Assembly (NCBI GenBank): GCA_964452085.1
Contig: CAYVKL010000002.1
Span: 310,001 to 374,000, forward strand
DNA from: Methanobacterium sp964452085
Lineage (GTDB): Archaea; Methanobacteriota; Methanobacteria; Methanobacteriales; Methanobacteriaceae
Direction of reading: 5' to 3'
DNA: 64,000 nt
The position numbers and the translations under genes were made by a program. This document shows positions 11,109-19,142 of the stretch, one piece after another (the stretch's first letter is position 1; every line of letters begins with the position of its first letter). The notes beneath the pieces are model-generated. The model was given only the letters and a program-made list of their open reading frames with translations. It was not told the DNA's origin and searched no databases.

Positions 11109-12473
11109 TCAAGTCCTCCTCAGAACCATTAAAGTGATATCATCTGCCTGTGGGGTGCCAGATGCAAATTCATAAACCTCGTCAATGATCTTGTTTTTTA
11201 GATCTTCTGGTTGGAGGTTTTGATTTTCTTCAATGAGTTTAATCAGCCTTTCTTCCCCAAATTGCACTTCATCTTTGTTCACAGCTTCAGTAACCCCATC
11301 AGTGTATAATACCAGAATATCCTCTGAATTTATGCTTATGGTTTTTTCACCCATTTTAAGGCCTTTCATTGCCCCTAAAACCACACCACCTGTACTCAAT
11401 CTGATAATTTCCTTATTTTCATTTCTTAAAAGGAGTGGTGGATTATGTCCTGCGTTTACAAAGGTTAGAGTATTGTTTTCATTGTCCAAAACACTGTAAA
11501 ACAATGTAACAAACATGTTGGAGTGTGGTTCCTCGTTAATGAAGTTATTTACACTTTCAATCATTCTACCCACCCCTGGGTTGCGGCAGGCTTTGGCCCG
11601 GAGTAATGTACGTGAAAATGCCATGAAAAGTGCTGCGGGAATCCCTTTACCTGATACGTCTCCAATGGTTAGTCCAGTTTGTTTACCTGAAATGGGTATG
11701 AAATCATAAAAGTCCCCTCCCACTTCCTGGGCTGGGATGCTGCTAGCTGCCAATTCATAATTCTCAATGTAAGGTATGGTGTGGGGTAGAAAGCTTTCCT
11801 GGATTTGATGGGCTATTTCCAGTTCTTTCTTTCTTCTTTCAAGTTGTGCTGAGAGTTTATCCCTTTCTTTTTTGGTGTTACGTTCTTTAATGAGGTTGGT
11901 TATCATAAATGCGAATATGAACATTCCCACAGCATTGGCCAGTATCATAGGGATGTATAAATTTTCAACCACTACAATTGCCTTGGCAAATGGAGATGCT
12001 AATATCAATGCCAGTATCATATGGAAACTTTCCATTAAAATAGAAAAGAGAACTGCTCCCCAGATGCCAATGAAACGCTTCTTGTTGGCAAGGAATATGA
12101 TACCTGCAAACAACCCAGCTAAAACAGTGGATAAAGAGCAGGGAATGCAAGTGAATCCACCCATGGTTAAACGATGCAATCCTCCGATTAAACCGGCTCC
12201 CATCCCCACTATAGGGCCCCCCACCAATCCCGCGACCATGGGGCCCAGATCACGTACATTGGCGATGGCTCCTAAAATATTCACTCCTGAATAAGAACCA
12301 TAGATTGAGATGCCTCCAAAGATTAAAATAAGGATTATTTGATTTTTTATGGTTAATTTTCCATCAAGAACCTCAGTAAAATATTTGAAACGGGTTAAAA
12401 GATAGGCTATTACTACAATAACACATACTTTCTCCACAAGGTCGGTGAATAATTCAATACTTAGAGGTTCCAT
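11109..12473 (-). CDS. Membrane SpoIIE/RsbU-type PP2C phosphatase with N-terminal 5TM sensor
   Basis: 454 residues. Residues 1-190 hold about five to six membrane helices with glycine-rich segments (LGPMVAGLVGGPIVGMGAG), like the 5TMR-LYT receptor domain of LytS. A short coiled coil (about 195-215) leads to a PP2C/SpoIIE domain. Metal-binding acidic residues are intact: GGDFYDF, GDVSGKG, LYTDGVTEA and QADDITL. Bacterial relatives dephosphorylate STAS antagonists in response to a signal. A CIPC pair in the membrane domain could matter for sensing. It is translationally adjacent to the RsbW-like gene, strongly suggesting a shared pathway with the STAS protein at 14.5 kb. Confidence 0.92.
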   Translation of the reverse strand: MEPLSIELFTDLVEKVCVIVVIAYLLTRFKYFTEVLDGKLTIKNQIILILIFGGISIYGSYSGVNILGAIANVRDLGPMVAGLVGGPIVGMGAGLIGGLHRLTMGGFTCIPCSLSTVLAGLFAGIIFLANKKRFIGIWGAVLFSILMESFHMILALILASPFAKAIVVVENLYIPMILANAVGMFIFAFMITNLIKERNTKKERDKLSAQLERRKKELEIAHQIQESFLPHTIPYIENYELAASSIPAQEVGGDFYDFIPISGKQTGLTIGDVSGKGIPAALFMAFSRTLLRAKACRNPGVGRMIESVNNFINEEPHSNMFVTLFYSVLDNENNTLTFVNAGHNPPLLLRNENKEIIRLSTGGVVLGAMKGLKMGEKTISINSEDILVLYTDGVTEAVNKDEVQFGEERLIKLIEENQNLQPEDLKNKIIDEVYEFASGTPQADDITLMVLRRT

Positions 12474-12648
12474 GGGGATCTGATTTTTTATAATTTTGAG
12501 GTTGTTTCTAAATTCTTATTTGTTATTGAAAAAGATTAGTACAAACCAAAACATTATTTATTATTTTATTAGTTATCTTATTGAGTTGCTGGCTGCTCTT
12601 AATCTAAATTTGGGATTAATTCTAATTATCGATAATTGGCAGACACGG

Positions 12649-14370
12649 TTATAAATATGCTAATCTGTTGTTAAGTTCTGATATTCCATGTACAAACCCT
12701 TCAATGGGTGGTACTTCATTGGGATCTATTTTGATGTCAATAACTGTGGGTTCCTCACTTTTAATAGCTTCTGTTAGTATTTCACCAATTTCTCCTGGTC
12801 GTTCAATTCGGTAACCTTTAGCTCCTAAACCTTCAGCGATTTTAGCGCAATTAATCTCCTTGAATGTGGTGGATACTGTATTTTCACCCAGATCAAATTT
12901 TTGTAGCTCATGAACCAGGCCCAAGAGGGAGTTATTTTCAACAATCCATACTACCGGTATGTCATAGTTCACTGCAGTTGCGATTTCCATACCATTCATC
13001 TGGAAACAGCCATCACCAACAATTGAAACAACAGGTTGCTCTGGAGCTGCTAATTTACCTCCAATGGCTGCTGCTGTGGCATAACCCATTGTCATTAAAC
13101 CAAATGGCACATAGAAATTGGGTTGATTGAACTGAAGATAATGGATTGCCCAAGACACATGACTACCTGTGTCGACAAATAGAATAGTATTATCATCCAA
13201 AACATCTTGAATTTCTCGCATAAGGGTCTGAGGTTTAATTGGAATTGATTTCGAATGCATTTTCTTTTCATCCAGGAAAATTCCCACTTTTTCCTTGAAC
13301 TGAACTATATTTTCTAATGGGCGTTCTTTTTTAGGATCATGAGTATGCAATTCCCTTAAAATACGGAAAGAGATCTCGTTTAAAACTGCTTGGCAGTCCC
13401 CAATCAAACCAATATCTGCCACGTAGTTCTTACCAATCTCAGCAGGATCGATATTTATGTGAATCAAGCACTTTGAAGGTTTAAGATTAGGGTCCCAGGA
13501 TGAAGTGGTTACTTGATTTAGGCTTGATCCCACTACTAACAGAACATCCACATCACCAGTCAAGTATTTTTCTGCTGCAGGAGAACCGCTGAATCCCATT
13601 ACACCTAATGAAAGGGGATGTTCTTCAGGAAAAGCACCTTTGGCTTTGGGGCTGGTGGCTACAGGGATGTTTAACATTTCTGCCAATTCCAAAACTTCCA
13701 TGCATGCATTGGAATTAATTGCACCACTACCTACTAGAATTGCAGGTTTTTCTGCATTAACCAGTTTTTCCGCAGCTTCAATCACCCGTTTTCGGTCGAA
13801 ATAAGAGGCATCCAGACGATATCTTGAAGGAGGCAGCAGATCTTCTTCCAGTTCCTCTGCCATGATATCTTTTGGGTAGCTGAGATGTACGGGTCCCATT
13901 TTACCGCTAAAAGCAGTTCTTATGGCTTCTCTTAGGAGTTCGGGCATTTTATACTTGGAAATGATCATTTCACTAAATTTGGTCATGGGATCAAAAAGAG
14001 CAACTGAGTCAATCCCTTCCTTGGTTGAATCCTGGAAAGTACCCTTTCCATAAATACTGGTAGGAACCTGACCTGTGAGTACTAATAATGGAACGTTATC
14101 CATATAAGCATTGGCTACTCCAGTCACCAGGTTAGTCGCACCTGGACCTGATGTGGCATAGCAAACACCAAGTTTTCTACTTACACGAGCATATCCATCA
14201 GCCATAAAGGCTGCCCCTTCTTCATGTTTGGTTAAGATGGGTTTGATTGAGTTTTGCTTGTTTAATGCATCATAAAATGGAATTAGTGAAGTTCCCGGAA
14301 CTCCAAAAATATACTCTACTTCTTCACCTTCAAGATAACGCAACAACAGTTGTGCGGTGGTTATTCTCAC
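12649..14370 (-). CDS. Acetolactate synthase-like thiamine pyrophosphate enzyme
   Basis: 573 residues with the three-domain POX/AHAS fold. The N-terminal PYR domain has the catalytic-type Glu in KHEEGAAFMADGYAR, the central domain is Rossmann-like, and the C-terminal PP domain has GDGCFQMNGME...ENN for Mg-TPP. Initiates at GTG, with GGGGG upstream. It resembles the catalytic subunit of acetolactate synthase, but no ilvN or ilvC is nearby; it could be a paralogue acting on another 2-oxoacid. It sits between the STAS and SpoIIE genes on the same strand, an odd position for a biosynthetic enzyme. Substrate uncertain. Confidence 0.85.
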   Translation of the reverse strand: MRITTAQLLLRYLEGEEVEYIFGVPGTSLIPFYDALNKQNSIKPILTKHEEGAAFMADGYARVSRKLGVCYATSGPGATNLVTGVANAYMDNVPLLVLTGQVPTSIYGKGTFQDSTKEGIDSVALFDPMTKFSEMIISKYKMPELLREAIRTAFSGKMGPVHLSYPKDIMAEELEEDLLPPSRYRLDASYFDRKRVIEAAEKLVNAEKPAILVGSGAINSNACMEVLELAEMLNIPVATSPKAKGAFPEEHPLSLGVMGFSGSPAAEKYLTGDVDVLLVVGSSLNQVTTSSWDPNLKPSKCLIHINIDPAEIGKNYVADIGLIGDCQAVLNEISFRILRELHTHDPKKERPLENIVQFKEKVGIFLDEKKMHSKSIPIKPQTLMREIQDVLDDNTILFVDTGSHVSWAIHYLQFNQPNFYVPFGLMTMGYATAAAIGGKLAAPEQPVVSIVGDGCFQMNGMEIATAVNYDIPVVWIVENNSLLGLVHELQKFDLGENTVSTTFKEINCAKIAEGLGAKGYRIERPGEIGEILTEAIKSEEPTVIDIKIDPNEVPPIEGFVHGISELNNRLAYL

Positions 14371-14479
14371 CCTTAAACCCCCTAAGTATGTAGTTTATGC
14401 CCAGGATTCATCGTATGTATTTTAATCATTTTTTTGGAAGTTTAATAATTTTTAGATATAACTGGTTTTTTTCCTGGAT

Positions 14480-14815
14480 TTAACTAAAACTCGCTATTGC
14501 TTCATCTTCAGAATCGTAAATTTCAAATAATTGAGTGAAACCTGCAATTTCAAATACTTCCAGGACATATGGTTGAAGAGAGGACAGCTTCAATGTACCT
14601 TCTTGTTGATTTAGTTTTTTTAGGGATGAAAGCATCACTCTTAAACCTGAACTGCTGATATATTCCACACCAGAAAGATCTGCAACCATTTTTACATGAC
14701 CAGAGCTAATAACTTCATCAAACTTGTTTTCAACCAGATTTGAGTTGTAAGCATCTAACCGACCATTTAAAAACATTATTTTCACTTTCTTCACGGTTTT
14801 TTCAGTTATTTCCAT
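14480..14815 (-). CDS. STAS-domain anti-sigma-factor antagonist homologue (SpoIIAA/RsbV-like)
   Basis: 111 residues covering one STAS domain. VEYISSSGLRVML matches the phosphorylated DSSGLG loop of SpoIIAA; by position Ser55 is the likely phosphoacceptor, with Ser replacing the usual preceding Asp. In bacteria the unphosphorylated form binds an RsbW-type kinase and frees its target. Both candidate kinases (10.7 and 15.0 kb) and the phosphatase (11.1 kb) are encoded alongside. A GGTG ribosome-binding site precedes the ATG. What the switch releases in an archaeon is unknown. Confidence 0.9.
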   Translation of the reverse strand: MEITEKTVKKVKIMFLNGRLDAYNSNLVENKFDEVISSGHVKMVADLSGVEYISSSGLRVMLSSLKKLNQQEGTLKLSSLQPYVLEVFEIAGFTQLFEIYDSEDEAIASFS

Positions 14816-14918
14816 TTATACACCATCCATAGTCGCTTCAAGGATTTATTTATTTAAAGATAATTATTTCCATATTTATTTAGTAATTGTTTTATTTCAT
14901 TGTACTCATCAAGATCCA

Positions 14919-14984
14919 TTTTTAGTTAAAATCGAGTTTGAGTGGTATCCAGAGTTTGAGTGGAATCAAGTTTTTAGTTAAAAT
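14919..14984. repeat. Nested direct repeats upstream of the STAS gene
   Basis: TTTTTAGTTAAAAT occurs at 14919-14932 and 14971-14984 and encloses two near-identical 16-mers, GAGTTTGAGTGGTATC (14934-14949) and GAGTTTGAGTGGAATC (14952-14967). The block lies between the HATPase-GNAT gene and the STAS gene. It may be a local duplication or a binding-site array. Confidence 0.6.
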
Positions 14985-15036
14985 TCACATCATAGTGCAG
15001 GTTTTCTTTGGTTGGATTGTTATTTAGGCTTTTGAG

Positions 15037-16536
15037 TTAGTTCTTGGAGTTGCTTTTCCATTCATTAACCACATAATTGAATATTTCCTTAGCAAATTCG
15101 GAATACACATCAACTGTTTCTGGATCGAATGATACATTGTTCAAGTATTGAAGGCGTAGAGAATCACCTTCAAGATATTCTGGCATCAGGCCGCAAAGGA
15201 AGAATCCCATCTTTTCAATTTCAGGACACAATAGAGCAGTACTTGGATCTCTAAGTGGAAGATCTATTACTATCAGTTCGACTCTTTTTTGACTTAAATC
15301 TTGAATTTGAAGTCTTAACTCATCAATAAAGTCCATTCCATAACGATTAACCCTTAAAAAAGCACTGGCCATCTCTGGTAAAACATGTGAATGAATATTG
15401 GAATGTTGAGTTAAATTTAGCTTATCAGGGTTTGCTCTTTCCAAAATTCGTTTTAATTCGGCGTGTTTATATATTTTGGCTATGATTTCCTGGTGCTTAT
15501 CGGGTATGTAAATTTTTTGTTCAATATCAGGTGCAACTGGAACATAAAATAGGGCTACTGTTCTGCGAATTTCTGCTTCTTCTGTTTTCATCTTCTTGAA
15601 AATAGCAGTTGGTGGGGAATGAGCCAGTACAAAACCTGTTTCTTTGGATCCCATTTTTACATTGGACTTTTGTGAGGCTACATGAACTGTCACTGCCCGA
15701 CTATAAAGGCCTAAAATACCTTTAGATGCCACTTCTTCCATCATCATTTTCTTCATCTTGGGGAAAAGTCCCCTACCTCGGTAACGGGGGTCAACTGCAG
15801 CCAGTGCAGATTCTCCAACATGGTCTTCAGGAGTTTCCAGGAAAACTCCTAGATGTCCAATTATTTCTTCTGCTTCATTTACAGCAACACAGGAGGTCAC
15901 CAGTCCAGATTCTATAAGTGATGCGAATTTTTCAGGGTAATATATATCTTCATGGGGGTAAGTGTAACCATAAACTCGGTATATTAATCTTGCCAGGGAA
16001 ACAGTCTCATCAGAGCGCATCAAGCGCAAATTCACTTTTTCTGACTTAGGAGCTAGGTTTGATTGACTAGTTTCTGATTTTGAATTTTTTTCGTCACTTA
16101 AATGTTCGAAAGAGTAATTTTTAACCAGTTCCACTACTTTTCCTTTTTTTCCAAGATATTTACTTTTTACTTCATCGGTACAGGCTCGCATAAGCCTCAC
16201 ACCAAGGTCTGATGTTTTTTCGTCATTCAGACGCTCTAGGTTGAAAGGCATTCCCTGATCTCGAATTGTGATTCTAAAACAAGTTGGTTCACGGTGGATT
16301 TTCACTTTATAGTAACCTTTTTCACCAGGCTCATATGCGTGTTCAATAACATTGTGACAGGCTTCCTCTGTTGCTAATTCTAAATCCCTTACATCAGATT
16401 CATCTAAACCGTACCTGCAAGCTACATCCCTGACGGCGCGTAAAACTATTGGTAGCAGTTTTAGTTCTGCTTTAACTTTTAAAGAAGCAAGGGTTTCTTT
16501 GTTGACAGTTTTAGGATTAAATGCATCCGGGCTCAT
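15037..16536 (-). CDS. Fusion of RsbW-like HATPase with GNAT acetyltransferase domain(s)
   Basis: 499 residues. Residues about 15-135 form an RsbW-type ATPase: N box LATEEACHNVIEHAYE, G1 IRDQGMPFN, G2 SDLGVRLMRACTDEV. After a polar linker, residues about 165-330 form a GNAT domain with the acetyl-CoA loop DPRYRGRGLFPKMKK. The last 170 residues are also alpha/beta and could be a second, degenerate GNAT. AGGAGG lies 8 bases before the ATG. As first gene of the partner-switching cassette it may couple ATP-dependent binding of the STAS protein to protein acetylation. That coupling is inference; the domain assignments are firm. Confidence 0.87.
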   Translation of the reverse strand: MSPDAFNPKTVNKETLASLKVKAELKLLPIVLRAVRDVACRYGLDESDVRDLELATEEACHNVIEHAYEPGEKGYYKVKIHREPTCFRITIRDQGMPFNLERLNDEKTSDLGVRLMRACTDEVKSKYLGKKGKVVELVKNYSFEHLSDEKNSKSETSQSNLAPKSEKVNLRLMRSDETVSLARLIYRVYGYTYPHEDIYYPEKFASLIESGLVTSCVAVNEAEEIIGHLGVFLETPEDHVGESALAAVDPRYRGRGLFPKMKKMMMEEVASKGILGLYSRAVTVHVASQKSNVKMGSKETGFVLAHSPPTAIFKKMKTEEAEIRRTVALFYVPVAPDIEQKIYIPDKHQEIIAKIYKHAELKRILERANPDKLNLTQHSNIHSHVLPEMASAFLRVNRYGMDFIDELRLQIQDLSQKRVELIVIDLPLRDPSTALLCPEIEKMGFFLCGLMPEYLEGDSLRLQYLNNVSFDPETVDVYSEFAKEIFNYVVNEWKSNSKN

Positions 16537-16548
16537 TGTGAAAACCTC

Positions 16549-16674
16549 CTAAATCAAATTGTTTTTAATTAAAAAATTGTTTTTAAAATAGTAGTCAAGA
16601 AAATTTATAGAAAAGGGTTCCTTAATCACTCGCCACATACCCATCTTATTCGCAGAACAAGGTTTTTTCAGCAC
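16549..16674 (-). CDS. Candidate 41-residue small ORF ahead of the HATPase-GNAT gene
   Basis: A GTG (16674-16672) follows AAGGAGGGGAT, one of the strongest Shine-Dalgarno-like stretches in the window, and opens a 41-codon frame beginning MLKKPCSANKMGMWRVIKEP. Its TAG stop overlaps the AGGAGG of the next gene, so the two would be translationally coupled. No family is recognised. It could be a leader peptide or small protein, or the purine tract may be chance. Confidence 0.35.
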   Translation of the reverse strand: MLKKPCSANKMGMWRVIKEPFSINFLDYYFKNNFLIKNNLI

Positions 16675-16692
16675 ATCCCCTCCTTTTATTAA

Positions 16693-16751
16693 TTTAGGCC
16701 TTCAATAAATAATATAATTTTTGGATTACCTGCCAGATAACAAGGCCTAAA
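16693..16751. promoter_or_regulatory. Inverted 10-bp GGCC repeats bracketing a TATA-like box
   Basis: TTTAGGCCTT (16693-16702) and AAGGCCTAAA (16742-16751) are exact reverse complements, 39 bases apart, each containing the palindrome AGGCCT. The only good TATA-like sequence lies between them. This looks like a two-site operator controlling the minus-strand cassette that begins with the HATPase-GNAT gene. Confidence 0.5.
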
Positions 16752-16889
16752 TGATGTAATAATGTTGATGAGAAAATATCAGTAAAGTAATTATTATTAA
16801 GCATAAAAATAGGAATAAAAATTTTAATACAATAAAAAATAAGACGAAAATACAGTTAATGGATTAAAATAGAAATGAGTTGGCCAATA

Positions 16890-17273
16890 TCAGTCTTCAT
16901 GGGGGATTTTTTCTTCTTTATCTCCGTTATTTGATTTTCCTTTGGCTAATATTCCTATTAATCCACCAATAATTCCTAAAACTGCACTGCTGATGAAGCT
17001 AATCAAAGCATTTATGGCAACAGTTGTTAAACTTCCTGTAAGAAAAATAATGGCAGCTATTAGCGAACCCATTCCTCCAGCAATTCCTCCGTTGATAATA
17101 CCTTCTTTATATGTGCCTCCTGCCCAGTATGCTGCTATTAAACCCCCTATTATTGGTGCAAATACACCTATAAAAGCCGAAACTGCGGTATCCATTGTCA
17201 GGAACAAAGTCCCAATTATTTCTAATACAATTGTTACTACAAAACCAATTCCCACTGCTGTCCAATTTACCAT
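16890..17273 (-). CDS. DUF5518-type glycine-rich membrane protein
   Basis: 127 residues with four hydrophobic helices rich in Gly and Ala (IGVFAPIIGGLIAAYWAGG, GGIAGGMGSLIAAIIF, VLGIIGGLIGILAKG) and a charged C-terminal tail. The pattern matches small membrane proteins common in Methanobacterium and annotated DUF5518; function unknown. GGAGGG precedes the ATG. A shorter paralogue lies immediately upstream at 17.3-17.7 kb, so the two probably arose by tandem duplication. Confidence 0.75.
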   Translation of the reverse strand: MVNWTAVGIGFVVTIVLEIIGTLFLTMDTAVSAFIGVFAPIIGGLIAAYWAGGTYKEGIINGGIAGGMGSLIAAIIFLTGSLTTVAINALISFISSAVLGIIGGLIGILAKGKSNNGDKEEKIPHED

Positions 17274-17340
17274 TAAACACCCTCCATTTATGAAAATTCT
17301 GATGAAAACTTATTTTTTGCAGATAAATTTATTTTATTTG

Positions 17341-17658
17341 TTAAGTGATTCCTTTAATCACTATTCCAATTACTCCTCCGATGATTCCCAGTACAATTCC
17401 AAATATGAATCCTAAAGCTAAACCACCAATAATTGCAGTGAAAGCCCCTAATAAAAATATGCCTAAAATTGCACCACCAAATCCGCCAGCAATACCTCCA
17501 CTCACTGCACCATCTTTGTAATCACCACCAGCAATATAAGCAGCAACTAGACCTCCCATAATCGGGGCTAAAATGCCTAAAAATGGTATAAATATTCCTA
17601 AAATTCCAATTATAATGGTAATAACCGTTCCAATGATTACTGGAGTCCAATCAGTCAT
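17341..17658 (-). CDS. DUF5518-type glycine-rich membrane protein (paralogue)
   Basis: 105 residues, same layout as its neighbour: an N-terminal WTPVIIGTVITIIIGILG helix, a central FLGILAPIMGGLVAAYIAGG segment followed by DYKDGAVSGGIAGGFGG, and a C-terminal glycine-rich helix. GGGTGA precedes the ATG. It lacks the charged tail of the other copy. Probably cotranscribed with it; role unknown. Confidence 0.75.
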   Translation of the reverse strand: MTDWTPVIIGTVITIIIGILGIFIPFLGILAPIMGGLVAAYIAGGDYKDGAVSGGIAGGFGGAILGIFLLGAFTAIIGGLALGFIFGIVLGIIGGVIGIVIKGIT

Positions 17659-17719
17659 TAATTCACCCCATTTGATTTTTTGGATATTGTTTTTTAAATT
17701 ATATTTTTATTCTAAAAAT

Positions 17720-18577
17720 TTATTTCAAAGCATCAGCCACAAGACTTGCTACAGAAATACGACTCACTTCAGACTTTAGAGTGTCTGTTCCAACTACATC
17801 ATCGGCTTTGGCGGCAAATATTTTTAATAAAGCATCTTCAACCAACACAGGATGTACGCAGCTCACTACAATCCTTCTCGCCCCGTGTTCTCTGAGGATA
17901 CCGCAGGCATTGACAATAGTCCCTCCAGTACTGATTATGTCATCGATGATCACTGCATCCCTACCATCCACATCTAAATTTTTAGGTTTTGTTTGTACCT
18001 TCTCAGGGGATATACGTATTTTTTCCAGATAGTCAGACTCACATTTCAATATACTGGCTATTTCCTGTGCAAAACCCAGAGCACCCTTATCCGGGGCTAC
18101 AATTACAGGATCATCAATGTTATCATTGATGTATTGAGCAATTGTTGCCATGGCTGACAAGTTGTGTGCAGGAATACTAAAAAGATCACATATGCTTTTC
18201 TCATGCAGATTTATACTGTATACTTCGCTGGCACCAGCACATTGGAGTAAATGGCATACTACCTCTGCTGAAACAGCTTCGCCATGGTTAAAACTTTTTT
18301 CCTGCCTACCGTAACCAAAATAGGGGATTATGGTGCGTATTTTGGTAACACCCATGTCATGGAGAGTTTTCAAGATAAGAAATAGTTCCATGAGGTTTTC
18401 ATCTTGGGGGTAACCAGTGGATTGCACCACCACCACTCCATCTTCTACCTCACCATTTATTCGAATGTAGCGCTCTCCATCTGGAAATTTTCTACTTTCA
18501 AGGGGGCAAAGTACATCACCCATCTCTCGAGCGATATTTGCGGCTAGTTTCTGGGAAGAAGATCCTCCAATTATCAT
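17720..18577 (-). CDS. prs: Ribose-phosphate pyrophosphokinase (PRPP synthase)
   Basis: About 285 residues. Makes PRPP from ribose-5-phosphate and ATP for nucleotide, histidine and, in methanogens, methanopterin synthesis. Visible motifs: the ATP loop region around FGYGRQEKSF, the PRPP-binding loop VIIDDIISTGGTIVNA (the DD-x-x-STGGT pattern), and VAPDKGALGFAQEIA. Archaeal PRPP synthases are shorter than bacterial ones, as here. I start at ATG 18577 because GGTGATT lies just before it; four codons upstream is an alternative ATG. Divergent from hypA. Confidence 0.93.
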   Translation of the reverse strand: MIIGGSSSQKLAANIAREMGDVLCPLESRKFPDGERYIRINGEVEDGVVVVQSTGYPQDENLMELFLILKTLHDMGVTKIRTIIPYFGYGRQEKSFNHGEAVSAEVVCHLLQCAGASEVYSINLHEKSICDLFSIPAHNLSAMATIAQYINDNIDDPVIVAPDKGALGFAQEIASILKCESDYLEKIRISPEKVQTKPKNLDVDGRDAVIIDDIISTGGTIVNACGILREHGARRIVVSCVHPVLVEDALLKIFAAKADDVVGTDTLKSEVSRISVASLVADALK

Positions 18578-18679
18578 TAAAATCACCATATATTAATTTA
18601 AATTTTGCTAAAGATTATTATATTGTTTAATTCAACTTTTAGAGCTTTTTTTGTTATTTGAAGAAGCTGCAAGTTTTTA

Positions 18680-18745
<66 letters not shown>

Positions 18746-18761
18746 CTAGAGAGGTAGCTCA

Positions 18762-19142
18762 ATGCACGAATTATCCATGGCCCAGGCCATAGTTGACACA
18801 GTACTGGATGCAGCAGAGAAAAATGATGCTGAAGAGATAGTGGAAGTTACAATTGAAGTTGGTAAACTAACTATGCTCAATCCAGAGCAGTTAAAATTTT
18901 TATTAGATGTTATAGTAGAGGACACACTCCTTGAAAATGCAGAACTCATTATTGAAGACATTCCAGTTGAAATAAAATGTCATATTTGTGAATTCGAAGG
19001 ATTAGCGAACACCGATGATTCTGACCATTATTTGGCCATAGTTTTATGTCCGGAGTGTGGGGAAAGGAATGTTGAAATCTTAAAGGGAAGGGAATGTAAC
19101 GTTAAAACAATTAAAATAGAAAAAAGTGATGAAGATGCATAA
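18762..19142 (+). CDS. hypA: Hydrogenase nickel incorporation protein HypA
   Basis: 126 residues. The N-terminal MHELSMAQ supplies the His2 nickel site, and two CxxC pairs (CHIC and CPEC, about residues 74-109) bind structural zinc. HypA delivers nickel to the [NiFe]-hydrogenase large subunit together with HypB. Length is at the long end for HypA because of an acidic C-terminus (KIEKSDEDA). GAGAGG precedes the ATG. Overlaps hypB by a few bases, so translation is coupled. Confidence 0.96.
   Translation: MHELSMAQAIVDTVLDAAEKNDAEEIVEVTIEVGKLTMLNPEQLKFLLDVIVEDTLLENAELIIEDIPVEIKCHICEFEGLANTDDSDHYLAIVLCPECGERNVEILKGRECNVKTIKIEKSDEDA

Larger units (their letters stand above)
16537..16889. other. 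353-bp region upstream of the HATPase-GNAT gene
   Basis: On the minus strand this is the promoter region of the partner-switching cassette. From upstream to downstream it carries AAGGCCTAAA-type repeat, a TATA-like AAATTATATT (about 16720-16711), the inverted repeat copy, AGGAGGGG and the small ORF. The part from about 16617 to 16705 is less AT-rich than usual spacers here. Confidence 0.5.
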
